A stretch of DNA of 64,000 nucleotides. It comes from Shimia_B sp038525525. Lineage in GTDB: Bacteria > Pseudomonadota > Alphaproteobacteria > Rhodobacterales > Rhodobacteraceae. A program made the translations under genes and the position numbers. Location: NCBI GenBank assembly GCA_038525525.1, contig JBCBHO010000002.1:124001-188000 (forward strand), in the 5' to 3' direction. The notes below the pieces were generated by a model. That model searched no databases. It saw nothing but the letters and a program-made list of their open reading frames with translations, and was not told where the DNA came from. Shown in pieces: positions 1-8,102 of this stretch (position 1 is the stretch's first letter; each line of letters begins with the position of its first letter).

Positions 1-1310
1 GCCCGCACGACCTGCGCGAGGAGCGCCTCATCGCTGGCCTCCGCCATGACACGGATCAGCGGCTCGGTCCCGGATTTCCGGATGAGAAGCCTGCCCTTGC
101 CATCGAGCGCGGCTTCGGCCTCGCGGATGGTCGCCTTGACGTGGTCTGCTTCAAGAGGCTCGCGCCCCGCTGCGTAGCGAACGTTTTCAAGCTTTTGCGG
201 GCAGCGCTCGAAGACCCGTGTCAGCGCGCTCGCCGCATCGCCCGTTTCCACCATCGCGCTCAGGATCTGGAGCCCGGCCAGAAGACCGTCGCCTGTCGTG
301 GCATAGTCCGACATGACGATGTGACCGGATTGTTCTCCACCGAGGTTGAAACCGTGCTCGCGCATGGCTTCCACGACGTAGCGGTCGCCCACGGCGGTGC
401 GGTGCAGTGTGAGCCCCTGCCCCGCGAGCCATTGCTCAAGCCCGAGATTGGACATCACCGTGGCGGCCAGCGTGTTGTGCTTGAGCCTGCCTTCCTTGGC
501 CCAACGCCCGGCGATGAGCGCCATCAGCTGATCCCCATCGACTATGGCACCCGTTTCATCGACGACGATTATGCGGTCGGCGTCCCCGTCGAGCGCGATG
601 CCGATATGGGCCTCCTCGATCACCACGCGGTCCGCGAGCGCTTGCGGTGCCGTGGAGCCGCAGCCCTTGTTGATGTTGTAGCCATCGGGGCTCGCGCCGA
701 GCGTCACCACGTCGGCCCCGAGTTCCCAGAGCACCTGCGGCGCGGTCTTGTAGGCTGCACCATTTGCGCAATCGACGACGATCTTGAGCCCGCCGAGCCG
801 CTGCCCCCGGGGCAGCGTGGATTTCACGACCTCCACGTAGCGGCCCGTGGCGCTTTCGACCCGGTTCGCGCGCCCGATCTTCGCCGGCGGGCAGAGCGGG
901 ACGCCAGCGTGGAAGAGCGCCTCGATTTCTGCTTGCGCGTCGTCGGAGAGCTTGAAGCCGTCGGGTCCGAAGAACTTGATCCCGTTGTCCTGATGCGGGT
1001 TGTGCGAGGCCGATATCATCACCCCGACATCGGCCCGCATGGACACCGTCAACATCCCCACCGCGGGCGTCGGAACGGGGCCCACGAAGATCACGTCGAG
1101 GCCCGCGGATGTGAACCCCGCCGCCAGCGCGGTCTCCAGCATGTAGCCGGAGCGTCGGGTGTCCTTGCCGATCACGACCTGATGCACCCGCTCATCCCGG
1201 CGGAAATAATGGCCTGCCGCCGCGCCGAGGCGCAGCGCGGCCTCCGGCGTCATGGGGTAGGTGTTTGCCTCGCCTCGGATGCCGTCGGTGCCAAAGAGTG
1301 ATTTGCCCAT
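1..1310 (-). CDS. glmM: Phosphoglucosamine mutase GlmM (3' end outside window)
   Basis: GlmM interconverts glucosamine-6-phosphate and glucosamine-1-phosphate in the cytoplasm, feeding UDP-GlcNAc for peptidoglycan and LPS. Translation on the minus strand from the ATG at 1310 opens MGKSLFGTDGIRGEAN, the family N-terminus. The active-site motif ISASHNP places the phosphorylated serine at residue 102, the position it has in E. coli GlmM. The metal-binding loop DGDADR and the phosphate-binding RKSGTEPLIRVMAE near the C-terminus are also present. About 436 residues lie in the window; the usual length is about 447, so only the last dozen or so residues and the stop codon are cut off by the left edge. 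It is divergent from the formylglycine-generating enzyme gene, with 135 bp between the starts. Identification is secure. Confidence 0.97.
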   Translation of the reverse strand, partial: MGKSLFGTDGIRGEANTYPMTPEAALRLGAAAGHYFRRDERVHQVVIGKDTRRSGYMLETALAAGFTSAGLDVIFVGPVPTPAVGMLTVSMRADVGVMISASHNPHQDNGIKFFGPDGFKLSDDAQAEIEALFHAGVPLCPPAKIGRANRVESATGRYVEVVKSTLPRGQRLGGLKIVVDCANGAAYKTAPQVLWELGADVVTLGASPDGYNINKGCGSTAPQALADRVVIEEAHIGIALDGDADRIIVVDETGAIVDGDQLMALIAGRWAKEGRLKHNTLAATVMSNLGLEQWLAGQGLTLHRTAVGDRYVVEAMREHGFNLGGEQSGHIVMSDYATTGDGLLAGLQILSAMVETGDAASALTRVFERCPQKLENVRYAAGREPLEADHVKATIREAEAALDGKGRLLIRKSGTEPLIRVMAEASDEALLAQVVR

Positions 1311-1445
1311 CGTCCCACGCCCTTTTCTTGCTTGCTGGCTTCATCGCGCGCGGGCTCCCGTGTTGCAAGCAAAGCGAGGGGCGTGCAGGCGCTTTGAGCG
1401 AAGAAGGGCTTGCGTGGCCACGGTCCGACGGGCCACATCGCCGCC

Positions 1446-2393
1446 ATGGATGTTGGAACCGGGACTTGCTGCGCACCGAGCCGCGCGGGGCAATCGGCCC
1501 CGGCTCACATGCACCATGCCTCGATGCGATATGATCCAGGCGCGCCCCCGAGAGACGCGGTGGAGATACCCGGCGGCGAGGGCCTCCTCGGGACCGAGGC
1601 CCCGATCCTCCCGCAAGATGGCGAAGCGCCCTTGCGAAAGACCAGGATCAGGCCGTTCGCCATGGAGCGCGGGACGGTCACCAACACGCAATTCGCGGCC
1701 TTCGTCGCCGACACCGGCCACGTGACGCTGGCGGAGACGCTGGGCTGGTCCTTTGTCTTCGCAGGGCACCTGCCCGAAGATCACCCGCCCACGCAGGGCG
1801 TCGTCGGCGCGGAATGGTGGCGGCGCGTGTCCGGTGCCACGTGGCTGGCGCCCAACGGTCCGGGCACCGAGGCTGCCCGCCAGCCAGACCACCCAGTCAC
1901 CCAAGTCGCCTGGTCCGATGCACGGGCCTACGCCGCGTGGGCCGGCGGGCGGCTGCCCACGGAGGCCGAATGGGAGCACGCGGCGCGGGGCGGGCTTGGC
2001 GCGGTGACCTTCCCCTGGGGCGAGGCTGCCCCGGAGGACGAGATGGAACGCTACCCCTGCAATATCTGGCAAGGCCGGTTCCCGGGCCGAAACACGGCCG
2101 CCGACGGCCACGCAGCCACCGCACCGTCTCTCAGCTTTCCTCCAAACGGGTACGGGCTCCACAACATGGTCGGGAATGTCTGGGAGTGGACGGCCGATCC
2201 CTTCCGCCTGCGATCCCTGAAGCGCGCTGCCAAAGCCAGGGAGCGGGAGATGCGGGGATACAAGACGCTCAAGGGCGGCAGTTTTCTCTGCCATGCCTCG
2301 TACTGCTTCAGATACCGCATCGCCGCGCGGATCGGGAACGGGCCCGACGCCACGACGACGCACCAGGGTTTCCGCATCGTTTATGATCGCTGA
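1446..2393 (+). CDS. Formylglycine-generating enzyme (SUMF1/FGE-type sulfatase activator)
   Basis: Predicted cytoplasmic FGE of 315 aa, which oxidises the cysteine of the CxPxR motif in type I sulfatases to formylglycine. The C-terminal region GGSFLCHASYCFRYR matches the active site of aerobic FGEs; the two copper-binding cysteines fall at about residues 282 and 287. Other family hallmarks are GGRLPTEAEWEHAARGG, NMVGNVWEWT and a C-terminal GFRIV. I chose the ATG at 1446 because it gives the N-terminal CCAP motif often seen in bacterial FGEs; an upstream in-frame start at 1410 and an internal ATG at 1509 are alternatives, and no strong ribosome site decides. No sulfatase is adjacent; the likely client is the CVPSR sulfatase at 35067-36584. 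Both cysteines being present argues for a true FGE and not one of the non-catalytic SUMF1-fold homologues. Confidence 0.88.
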   Translation: MDVGTGTCCAPSRAGQSAPAHMHHASMRYDPGAPPRDAVEIPGGEGLLGTEAPILPQDGEAPLRKTRIRPFAMERGTVTNTQFAAFVADTGHVTLAETLGWSFVFAGHLPEDHPPTQGVVGAEWWRRVSGATWLAPNGPGTEAARQPDHPVTQVAWSDARAYAAWAGGRLPTEAEWEHAARGGLGAVTFPWGEAAPEDEMERYPCNIWQGRFPGRNTAADGHAATAPSLSFPPNGYGLHNMVGNVWEWTADPFRLRSLKRAAKAREREMRGYKTLKGGSFLCHASYCFRYRIAARIGNGPDATTTHQGFRIVYDR

Positions 2394-2514
2394 TCGCCCG
2401 CGCTCGGGATGCAGGAAGCGGCCTCGTGTCGCAAACAGGCCAGAACCCGGCCCTCCCGGCTTGTGAGGGCGCGGCGCTGCCGTAAGCTTCGGGCAGATCC
2501 GCAGGGAGAGCGTC

Positions 2515-4926
2515 ATGAAAGATCAATACAGGGTGGTCGTCATCGGCGGCGGCGTCGTGGGCGCCTCGGTCGCCTATCACCTCACGAAGTTCGGCTGGAC
2601 CGACATCGCCATTCTCGAGCGCAACGTGCTCACCGCGGGCTCGTCCTGGCACGCGGCAGGCGGCGTCCACGCGCTCAATGCCGATCCCAACATGGCCGCG
2701 CTGCAAGCCTACACGATCGACCTGCTCTCCGAGATCGAGGAGGAGAGCGGCATCAATATCGGCTTCCATGTCACGGGCGGCGTCACCGTCGCCTGCGCAC
2801 CGGAGCGCTGGCAGTGGCTGCAATCAGCCTACCGCACCTTCCAGACCATCGGGATCGAGGATTGCCACCTGATGACCCCCGAGGAGATCAAGGAGCGCTG
2901 CCCGATCATGTCCACCGAGGGCGTCATCGGCGGCCTCTGGGCGGATCGCGAGGGCTACGTGGACACGACCGGCACCGTCCACGCCTATGCCCGCGCCGCC
3001 AAGAACCGGGGCGCGGACATCATCGAGCACAACAAGGTCGAGGAACTGAACTGGAAGGGCGACCACTGGGAGGTCGTCACTGAAAAGGGCACGATCCGCG
3101 CCGAGCATGTCGTGAATGCCGGCGGCCTCTGGGCCAAGCAATGCGGGCGCATGGTGGGGCTCGACCTGCCGGTATCCCCTCTCGCCCACCACTACTTCCT
3201 GACAGAGACCGTCCCCGAGCTCGAGAAGCTCGATTTCGAGATGCCCATGACCGTGGACCTCGAGGGCTTCACCTACATGCGCCAGGACAAGAAGGGCATC
3301 CTCGTGGGCATCTACGAGGTCGACCACCAGCACTGGATGATGGACGGCGCGCCGTGGAACTACGGCATCGAGCTTCTGCAGGAAGACCCCGACCGGATTG
3401 AAAAGGAGCTGATGCTCGCCTTCGAACGCTACCCTTGCCTCAATGACGTGGGCATCCAGAGCTGGGTGAACGGCGCCTTCACCTTCTCGCCCGATGGCAA
3501 CCCGCTCGTGGGCCCTGTGTCGAGCGTGCCGAACTACTGGCTCGCTTGCGGCGTGATGGCGGGCTTCCTTCAGGGCGGCGGCGTGGGCAAGACGCTGGCG
3601 GAATGGATGATCCACGGCGAGCCGGAGACCGATGCGTGGTCCATGGATATCGCGCGCTACGGGCCGCAGCATTCCAACAAGGAATACATCAAGCAGACCA
3701 CGGGCCAATTCTACTCCCGCCGCTTCGTGATGAGCTACCCCAACGAGCAGCTGCCTGCGGGCCGCCCCCTGCGCATGGCGCCCGCCTACTCTGACATGAC
3801 GGAGGCCGGGGCGCGCTGGGGCTGCTCCTGGGGCCTCGAGACGCCGCTTTACTTCGCGCCGAAGGAGTTCACGGAGACGCCGAGCCTCGACCGCACCGAC
3901 GCCACCCCCTTCGTGGAGGCCGAACACAAGGCGATCCGGGAGGCCGCGGGCCTCCTCGATATCACCGGCTTCTCCCGCTACGAGGTGACCGGGCCGGGCG
4001 CGGAGGCGTGGCTCGACCAGCTCTTCGCGACGAAACTTCCCACGCCCGGACGCGCGCGCTTGGCCGTGATGCTCTCTGAGGAGGGCCGCCTGAAGGGTGA
4101 CCTGACCCTCTTCAACTGGGGCAATGGCGAATACTGGATCATGGGGTCCTACTACCTGCGCGAATGGCACATGCGCTGGTTCAAGGACCATCTGAAAGGG
4201 CCTGGCAAAGGAGCGCAGGTCAACATCTCGGACATTTCCGACGATATCTGCGGCTTCTCGGTGTCGGGGCCGAAATCGAAGGAGATCGTCCAAGCGATCA
4301 ATCCCGAGATCGACCTGAAATTCATGGGCTGCGGCACCTATGACTTGGGGCTTTTGCGCTGCGAAGTCGCGCGCCTCTCGGTAACGGGCGAACTCGGCTA
4401 CGAGATCCACTGCCACGCGGCCGAGCACATCGCGCTGCGCCGGATGCTGCTCGAGGCTGGCAAGGATCACGGCCTGCGGGAAGTGGGCTTCAACGCGCTC
4501 CTCTCCACCCGCATCGAAAAGAGCTTCGGCATCTGGTCGGCGGAGTTCACGCAGGATCGCACGCCGGCGATGACGGGCATGGACCGCTGGATCGACTGGT
4601 CGAAACCGGCCTTCATCGGCAAGGACGCCGCCGAGAAAGAGCGCAGCACCGGCCCCGCACAACGCCTTGTGACGCTCGGTCTCGAGAGCCCCGAGGCGGA
4701 CTGCTCGGGCTACGAGCCCGTCTGGTCGAACGGCACGCGCGTGGGCTTCACGACCTCGGGCGCCTACGGCCACACACTGGGGACCTCCATCGCCATGGCC
4801 ATGGTCGACAGCGCCTATGCCGAGCCAGGGACCGAGCTCTCCGTTCACGTCGTGGGCGTCGAACGCGCGGCCAAGGTCCTCACGCCCTCGCCCTATGACC
4901 CCAACGGCGCGGCCATGCGCGCTTAG
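2515..4926 (+). CDS. Dimethylglycine/sarcosine dehydrogenase-like FAD enzyme with GcvT domain
   Basis: An 803-aa two-domain flavoprotein. Residues about 5-390 form a DAO-type FAD domain with the dinucleotide-binding motif VVVIGGGVVGASVAYHL; SSWHAAGG follows, and its His46 matches the covalent flavin histidine of dimethylglycine and sarcosine dehydrogenases. Residues about 430-800 form an aminomethyltransferase (GcvT) fold that binds tetrahydrofolate and captures the oxidised methyl group as methylene-THF. The family demethylates dimethylglycine, sarcosine or related N-methyl amines; the exact substrate cannot be read from sequence because Rhodobacteraceae carry several paralogues. A good ribosome site (AGGGAGAG) precedes the ATG. 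It stands alone on the plus strand and ends tail-to-tail with the hydrolase at 4923. The betC-like gene in the same window makes a role in choline/betaine breakdown plausible. Confidence 0.85.
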   Translation: MKDQYRVVVIGGGVVGASVAYHLTKFGWTDIAILERNVLTAGSSWHAAGGVHALNADPNMAALQAYTIDLLSEIEEESGINIGFHVTGGVTVACAPERWQWLQSAYRTFQTIGIEDCHLMTPEEIKERCPIMSTEGVIGGLWADREGYVDTTGTVHAYARAAKNRGADIIEHNKVEELNWKGDHWEVVTEKGTIRAEHVVNAGGLWAKQCGRMVGLDLPVSPLAHHYFLTETVPELEKLDFEMPMTVDLEGFTYMRQDKKGILVGIYEVDHQHWMMDGAPWNYGIELLQEDPDRIEKELMLAFERYPCLNDVGIQSWVNGAFTFSPDGNPLVGPVSSVPNYWLACGVMAGFLQGGGVGKTLAEWMIHGEPETDAWSMDIARYGPQHSNKEYIKQTTGQFYSRRFVMSYPNEQLPAGRPLRMAPAYSDMTEAGARWGCSWGLETPLYFAPKEFTETPSLDRTDATPFVEAEHKAIREAAGLLDITGFSRYEVTGPGAEAWLDQLFATKLPTPGRARLAVMLSEEGRLKGDLTLFNWGNGEYWIMGSYYLREWHMRWFKDHLKGPGKGAQVNISDISDDICGFSVSGPKSKEIVQAINPEIDLKFMGCGTYDLGLLRCEVARLSVTGELGYEIHCHAAEHIALRRMLLEAGKDHGLREVGFNALLSTRIEKSFGIWSAEFTQDRTPAMTGMDRWIDWSKPAFIGKDAAEKERSTGPAQRLVTLGLESPEADCSGYEPVWSNGTRVGFTTSGAYGHTLGTSIAMAMVDSAYAEPGTELSVHVVGVERAAKVLTPSPYDPNGAAMRA

Positions 4927-5612
4927 GGCAACGCACTCAGAAACCGCGATATCTCGGCCTCCATGGCCGGGGTATCGTCGAACGGGATGTGGTGACCGGT
5001 ATCCATCTCCACGATCTCGGCATGGGGCGCCTTGTCTGCCACAAGCCTCCGGTAGGCCTCTCCTGTCAGGAGAGAGCGCTTCCCGCACAGGACGAGCATG
5101 GGCAGCGTGAGTGCGGGCAGGTCCCGCTCCCCGTCATAGCTGCCGGCGACGCAGAGGGCATCGGCCATGCCCGAGGGTGACGCCGCCTCGATATGCGCGC
5201 GAAACCGCGCCTGCCCATCCGGGTTCTCGATGCGGGAGCCCACGGCCTTGCCGATGGCCCTGAGGCCAGGCACGCGGGTTACGACGGGTGCCACGAAGGG
5301 CGTGTACCAACTTATGATCTTCAACGGCGCACGGATGGGCGTATCCACGAGCACGAGGGCGCGAAGACGCTCGGGAAACGCGGACGCGAAGGCCATGCCC
5401 ACCATACCGCCAAGCGAATAGCCGATCAGCACCGCCCCCTCGGGCACATCGCCCGCGATCTCTGCGGCAAAGGCCTCCGCCGTCGGGCGCGGGGCGCGCT
5501 CGCGCCCGCCATGGCCCGGCAGATCAAGCGCCCTGCCCGGTACGTCACCCCAGCTCGCGGCGCTCAGGCCTGCCCCGTGGAGATAGATTCGCGGCGCGTC
5601 CGTCGCGGTCAT
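4923..5612 (-). CDS. Alpha/beta hydrolase
   Basis: A 229-aa single-domain alpha/beta hydrolase, probably cytoplasmic. The oxyanion-loop sequence YLHGAG is near the N-terminus, the nucleophile elbow GYSLGGM puts the serine at residue 66, and a late TGHHIPFD carries the catalytic histidine near residue 207. It resembles small esterase/lactonase-type hydrolases; the substrate is not predictable. The stop codon overlaps the stop of the convergent dehydrogenase gene by four bases (TTAG at 4923-4926), so the two genes share no terminator space. The start is an ATG at 5612 without a convincing ribosome site. Confidence 0.75.
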   Translation of the reverse strand: MTATDAPRIYLHGAGLSAASWGDVPGRALDLPGHGGRERAPRPTAEAFAAEIAGDVPEGAVLIGYSLGGMVGMAFASAFPERLRALVLVDTPIRAPLKIISWYTPFVAPVVTRVPGLRAIGKAVGSRIENPDGQARFRAHIEAASPSGMADALCVAGSYDGERDLPALTLPMLVLCGKRSLLTGEAYRRLVADKAPHAEIVEMDTGHHIPFDDTPAMEAEISRFLSALP

Positions 5613-5729
5613 GCGTCACCTCCACTCAAATACCGGACATATTGTCCGGGCGACGTATCACCGTCTTTCTCGCCTGCACAACACATGCAACGGTATACCG
5701 TGTCATCCACTCGCGTTTGGAACCGCCCG

Positions 5730-5900
5730 ATGCTCCGCATGTTTCTCGCCGTCCTGTGGACGGCTTTCACCACCTCCGCCGTCATCAGCCTATGGACCAC
5801 GTCCGTGGCACCGCTGGGCGTGGATGCGCTCATCGTGGCCTTCCCGGTCGCCGGGGCGCTCTTTGTCCGTGACGCCTGGCAGCGGCTCAATCCCGCCTGA
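5730..5900 (+). CDS. Small two-helix membrane protein, hypothetical
   Basis: A 56-aa open frame starting MLRMFLAVLWTAFTTSAV. It contains two hydrophobic stretches (about residues 3-24 and 31-47) separated by a short loop, and ends DAWQRLNPA. An in-frame ATG at 5685 would add 15 residues, but only the 5730 start has a purine-rich stretch (TTTGGAA) upstream. I recognise no family. It lies between the hydrolase, which is transcribed leftward, and another tiny plus-strand membrane protein. Coding status rests on the hydrophobic pattern and correct spacing only. Confidence 0.4.
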   Translation: MLRMFLAVLWTAFTTSAVISLWTTSVAPLGVDALIVAFPVAGALFVRDAWQRLNPA

Positions 5901-5911
5901 GCGGGCCTGCC

Positions 5912-5956
5912 TCGAAGGCTGATCTTCGACAAATGTGCGACATTTTGACATGTCGC
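5912..5956. promoter_or_regulatory. Two small inverted repeats between tiny membrane-protein genes
   Basis: CGAAG/CTTCG arms flank GCTGAT at 5912-5927, and GCGACAT/ATGTCGC arms flank TTTGAC at 5937-5956. The first lies just after the stop at 5900 and could terminate that transcript. The second is a 7-bp dyad about 40 bp upstream of the next start at 5998 and could be an operator. Neither has a T-run. Confidence 0.35.
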
Positions 5957-5997
5957 TCTACATGCTGTGGCCTCCCCAAGCCGACGAGAGCCACATC

Positions 5998-6147
5998 ATG
6001 CAAACAGCCATCTTCGTCCTCTTTCTTGCAAACATCCTTTTGGGCACGGCACTCGTCGTCGCGCTCCTCTTGAGGCAGGAGCGTCGGCACCTCGCAACGC
6101 TCGAAGCCGAGAATGAGCGGCGCACGGAGGCGCGCAAGCGCAGGTAG
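5998..6147 (+). CDS. Small single-pass membrane protein, hypothetical
   Basis: A 49-aa frame opening MQTAIFVLFLANILLGTALV. One hydrophobic helix (about residues 3-25) is followed by a strongly charged Arg/Glu-rich tail with a coiled-coil-like pattern (LATLEAENERR). An upstream in-frame start at 5935 exists, but the 5998 ATG gives a cleaner membrane anchor and has GACGAGAG upstream. No family is recognised. It converges with the citrate-synthase-like gene, three bases away. Confidence 0.45.
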   Translation: MQTAIFVLFLANILLGTALVVALLLRQERRHLATLEAENERRTEARKRR

Positions 6148-6150
6148 GTC

Positions 6151-6906
6151 TCAGGGCCCAGTGTAGGTCCACCGGTAACCGGGTGGGGTCGGTCCCTTGT
6201 TGCGCCCCCCCTGCTCCACTTGCTCCCAGGCATGGGCGAGGATCCCCACGGAGCGCGACAGGCAAAAGAGGCCGCGTGCGAGCGGCGGCGCAAATCCAAG
6301 CTCAGCGTAAATGACGGCCGTGGCCCCATCGATGTTCATCGGAAGGGCCGCGCCTTTCTTCGCCGAAAGCTCGGCCTCCAAAGCCTGCGCGATCTCGGCG
6401 AACCGTCCGGTGCATCCCCCAGCCCGCACCGCCTCGTCTACCAAGGCCATGAGCCGCGGCGCGCGAGGGTCGACGGGCTTGTGAAACCTGTGCCCGTAGC
6501 CCGGGATGATCTCGCCGTGCGCCTCGATCCAGGCGTCGAGCGTGCCCCCGGCGTCCAGATGGTGGAAAAGCTCCACCGCCTGCTCCCCGGCCCCGCCATG
6601 CACATCGCCCAGCATGTTGACGGCGCTCGCCATGGCGTTGTTCAGCGGCAGGCCGCAAGTCACGGCCATGCGCGCCGCGGCGATAGCAGGGGCCTGGGGG
6701 CCGTGGTCCACCGCGGCGACGAGCGCGGCCTCGAAGAGGCTGAGCTGCGGGGCCGACGGCCTGTCACCGCGCACGAGAAACCAGATCATCTCGGCAAAGC
6801 CCATGGCCCCGATGAGCCCCTCGATCCGTTCTCCGCGCAAAGCGATGCGCCCAGGCTCCATGTCGATGATGGCGGTGGACCACCAGTCCGAGACATCGCG
6901 TGTCAT
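6151..6906 (-). CDS. Short citrate-synthase-fold protein, probable citryl-CoA-type lyase
   Basis: A 251-aa protein covering only the catalytic half of the citrate synthase fold (full citrate synthases are about 430 aa). The family active-site residues are all visible: VDHG (His68), DVHGGAG (His103), GYGHRFHK (His139) and MNIDGATA (Asp193), corresponding to the substrate-binding and catalytic His/His/Asp set. Short homologues of this kind act as citryl-CoA lyases, or cleave related 3-hydroxyacyl-CoA thioesters to acetyl-CoA plus an oxo acid. It is the last gene of a minus-strand operon; its ATG overlaps the stop of the CaiB-type CoA transferase (ATGA), and tctABC lie upstream. That context supports lysis of an imported, CoA-activated tricarboxylate-like substrate over citrate synthesis. 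The exact substrate is unknown. Confidence 0.75.
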   Translation of the reverse strand: MTRDVSDWWSTAIIDMEPGRIALRGERIEGLIGAMGFAEMIWFLVRGDRPSAPQLSLFEAALVAAVDHGPQAPAIAAARMAVTCGLPLNNAMASAVNMLGDVHGGAGEQAVELFHHLDAGGTLDAWIEAHGEIIPGYGHRFHKPVDPRAPRLMALVDEAVRAGGCTGRFAEIAQALEAELSAKKGAALPMNIDGATAVIYAELGFAPPLARGLFCLSRSVGILAHAWEQVEQGGRNKGPTPPGYRWTYTGP

Positions 6907-8102
6907 ATCACCCCGCCCTCGCGCAGCGCGGCCCGGGCGATGGCGTCGTAGCCAATGTCGCCGAGGACGGCGTCGGTGTCCTGCCCGAGGACCGGCGGCG
7001 GCGCGTCGACCGCCGGGCGTGCCCCGTCGATGAGCGCGCCGATCCGGACGAGCTCAATCTCGTCCTCGATGCCCGGCACGTCCGCAAAGCGCGCGAGAAA
7101 ATCGCGGTCCCGGATCTGGGGATGCGCGAGCACCGTTGCCACGTCGAGCACCGCCCCGGCGGGGACGCCGAGCGCATTGAGCTCGGCCTCCCATGCGGCG
7201 GCCGGGCGCGTGGTCAGGACGGTTTCAAGCTCGGCCCGGAGCCGGAGACGATGGGCCTTCCTGTCTTCCCGCGTCGCGAAGTCGGGATGGGAGAGCAGAT
7301 CCTCCCGCCCGAGATGCTGCGCGAGAAGCGTCCACTGCTCGTCCTTGTTGGCGGCGATGTTGAGAAGTCCGTCGGCGCACTGAAAGGCGCCGGAGGGCGC
7401 CGAGGTCGGGTTTTCGTTGCCGTGCCGTGCCGGATGCGCGCCGCCGATGAGGTGGTTGGAGACGACCCAGCCCATGGTGGCGAGCACGGCATCGAGCATG
7501 GCCACGTCGATGACGCAGCCGCGCGGGCGGGCATTGAGCGCGGCGCTGATCGCCATGGCCGCCGTGAGGCCACCCACCGTGTCGGCCAAGGGATAGCCCA
7601 CCCGAGTTGGGTCGCCATCCGGCGCGCCCGTGGCCTCCATCACTCCCGCGGCGCCCTGGATGATCTGGTCATAGGCCGGGCGCGCGGCCCAGGGGCCGGT
7701 TTGCCCGAAACCGGATATCGCGCAGTAGACGAGACGCGGGTTCTCGGCGCGCAAGGCCTCGGAGCCCAGGCCAAGCCGCGCCATGACGCCAGGCCGGAAG
7801 TTCTCCACGAGGACATCGGCCGCGCGCACGAGGGCCTTCAGGATGTCCTTGCCCGCATCCGTCTTGAGATTGAGGGTCACCGATTTCTTACCGGCGTTCT
7901 GGGCGAGAAAGCTGATCCCCATGCCACGAGCGGAGAGGTCCGCCGACGCGCCTAACCCGCGCGCGAGATCACCGCGCTCCACCGTTTCGATCTTGATGAC
8001 CTCGGCACCCAGATGCGCGAGCTGGTGGCACGCGAAGGGGCCCGCGAGCACGTTCGTCAAATCGAGCACCCGGACGCCCGCCAAGGGGTGCTCGGCGCGC
8101 AT
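6903..8102 (-). CDS. CaiB/BaiF family (class III) CoA transferase
   Basis: A 399-aa family III CoA transferase, moving CoA between acyl groups without an ATP-dependent ligase. It opens PLAGVRVLDLTNVLAGPFAC, typical of the family. It keeps the catalytic aspartate context YPLADTVGG at about residue 170, and has EVIKIE and VLVENFRPG. I start it at the ATG at 8102, which overlaps the tctA stop as ATGA; a TTG one codon upstream is possible but less likely. The downstream citrate-synthase-like gene also overlaps it by four bases. The arrangement predicts that the acid imported by TctABC is converted to a CoA thioester and then cleaved. Donor and acceptor acyl groups cannot be read from sequence. 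Confidence 0.85.
   Translation of the reverse strand: MRAEHPLAGVRVLDLTNVLAGPFACHQLAHLGAEVIKIETVERGDLARGLGASADLSARGMGISFLAQNAGKKSVTLNLKTDAGKDILKALVRAADVLVENFRPGVMARLGLGSEALRAENPRLVYCAISGFGQTGPWAARPAYDQIIQGAAGVMEATGAPDGDPTRVGYPLADTVGGLTAAMAISAALNARPRGCVIDVAMLDAVLATMGWVVSNHLIGGAHPARHGNENPTSAPSGAFQCADGLLNIAANKDEQWTLLAQHLGREDLLSHPDFATREDRKAHRLRLRAELETVLTTRPAAAWEAELNALGVPAGAVLDVATVLAHPQIRDRDFLARFADVPGIEDEIELVRIGALIDGARPAVDAPPPVLGQDTDAVLGDIGYDAIARAALREGGVI

Noticed and set aside
141..1301. A 386-codon plus-strand frame over the left edge
   Set aside because: The minus strand encodes GlmM with an intact ISASHNP active site; the plus frame is its antisense.
1410..1445. Upstream start of the formylglycine-generating enzyme at 1410
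   Set aside because: The extra 12 residues match no family feature, while the ATG at 1446 directly precedes the CCAP motif; the choice remains uncertain without a ribosome site.
6151..6906. Ordinary citrate synthase (gltA)
   Set aside because: It has 251 residues, not about 430, lacks the N-terminal half and is in an operon with a CoA transferase and a tricarboxylate importer, which favours a lyase.
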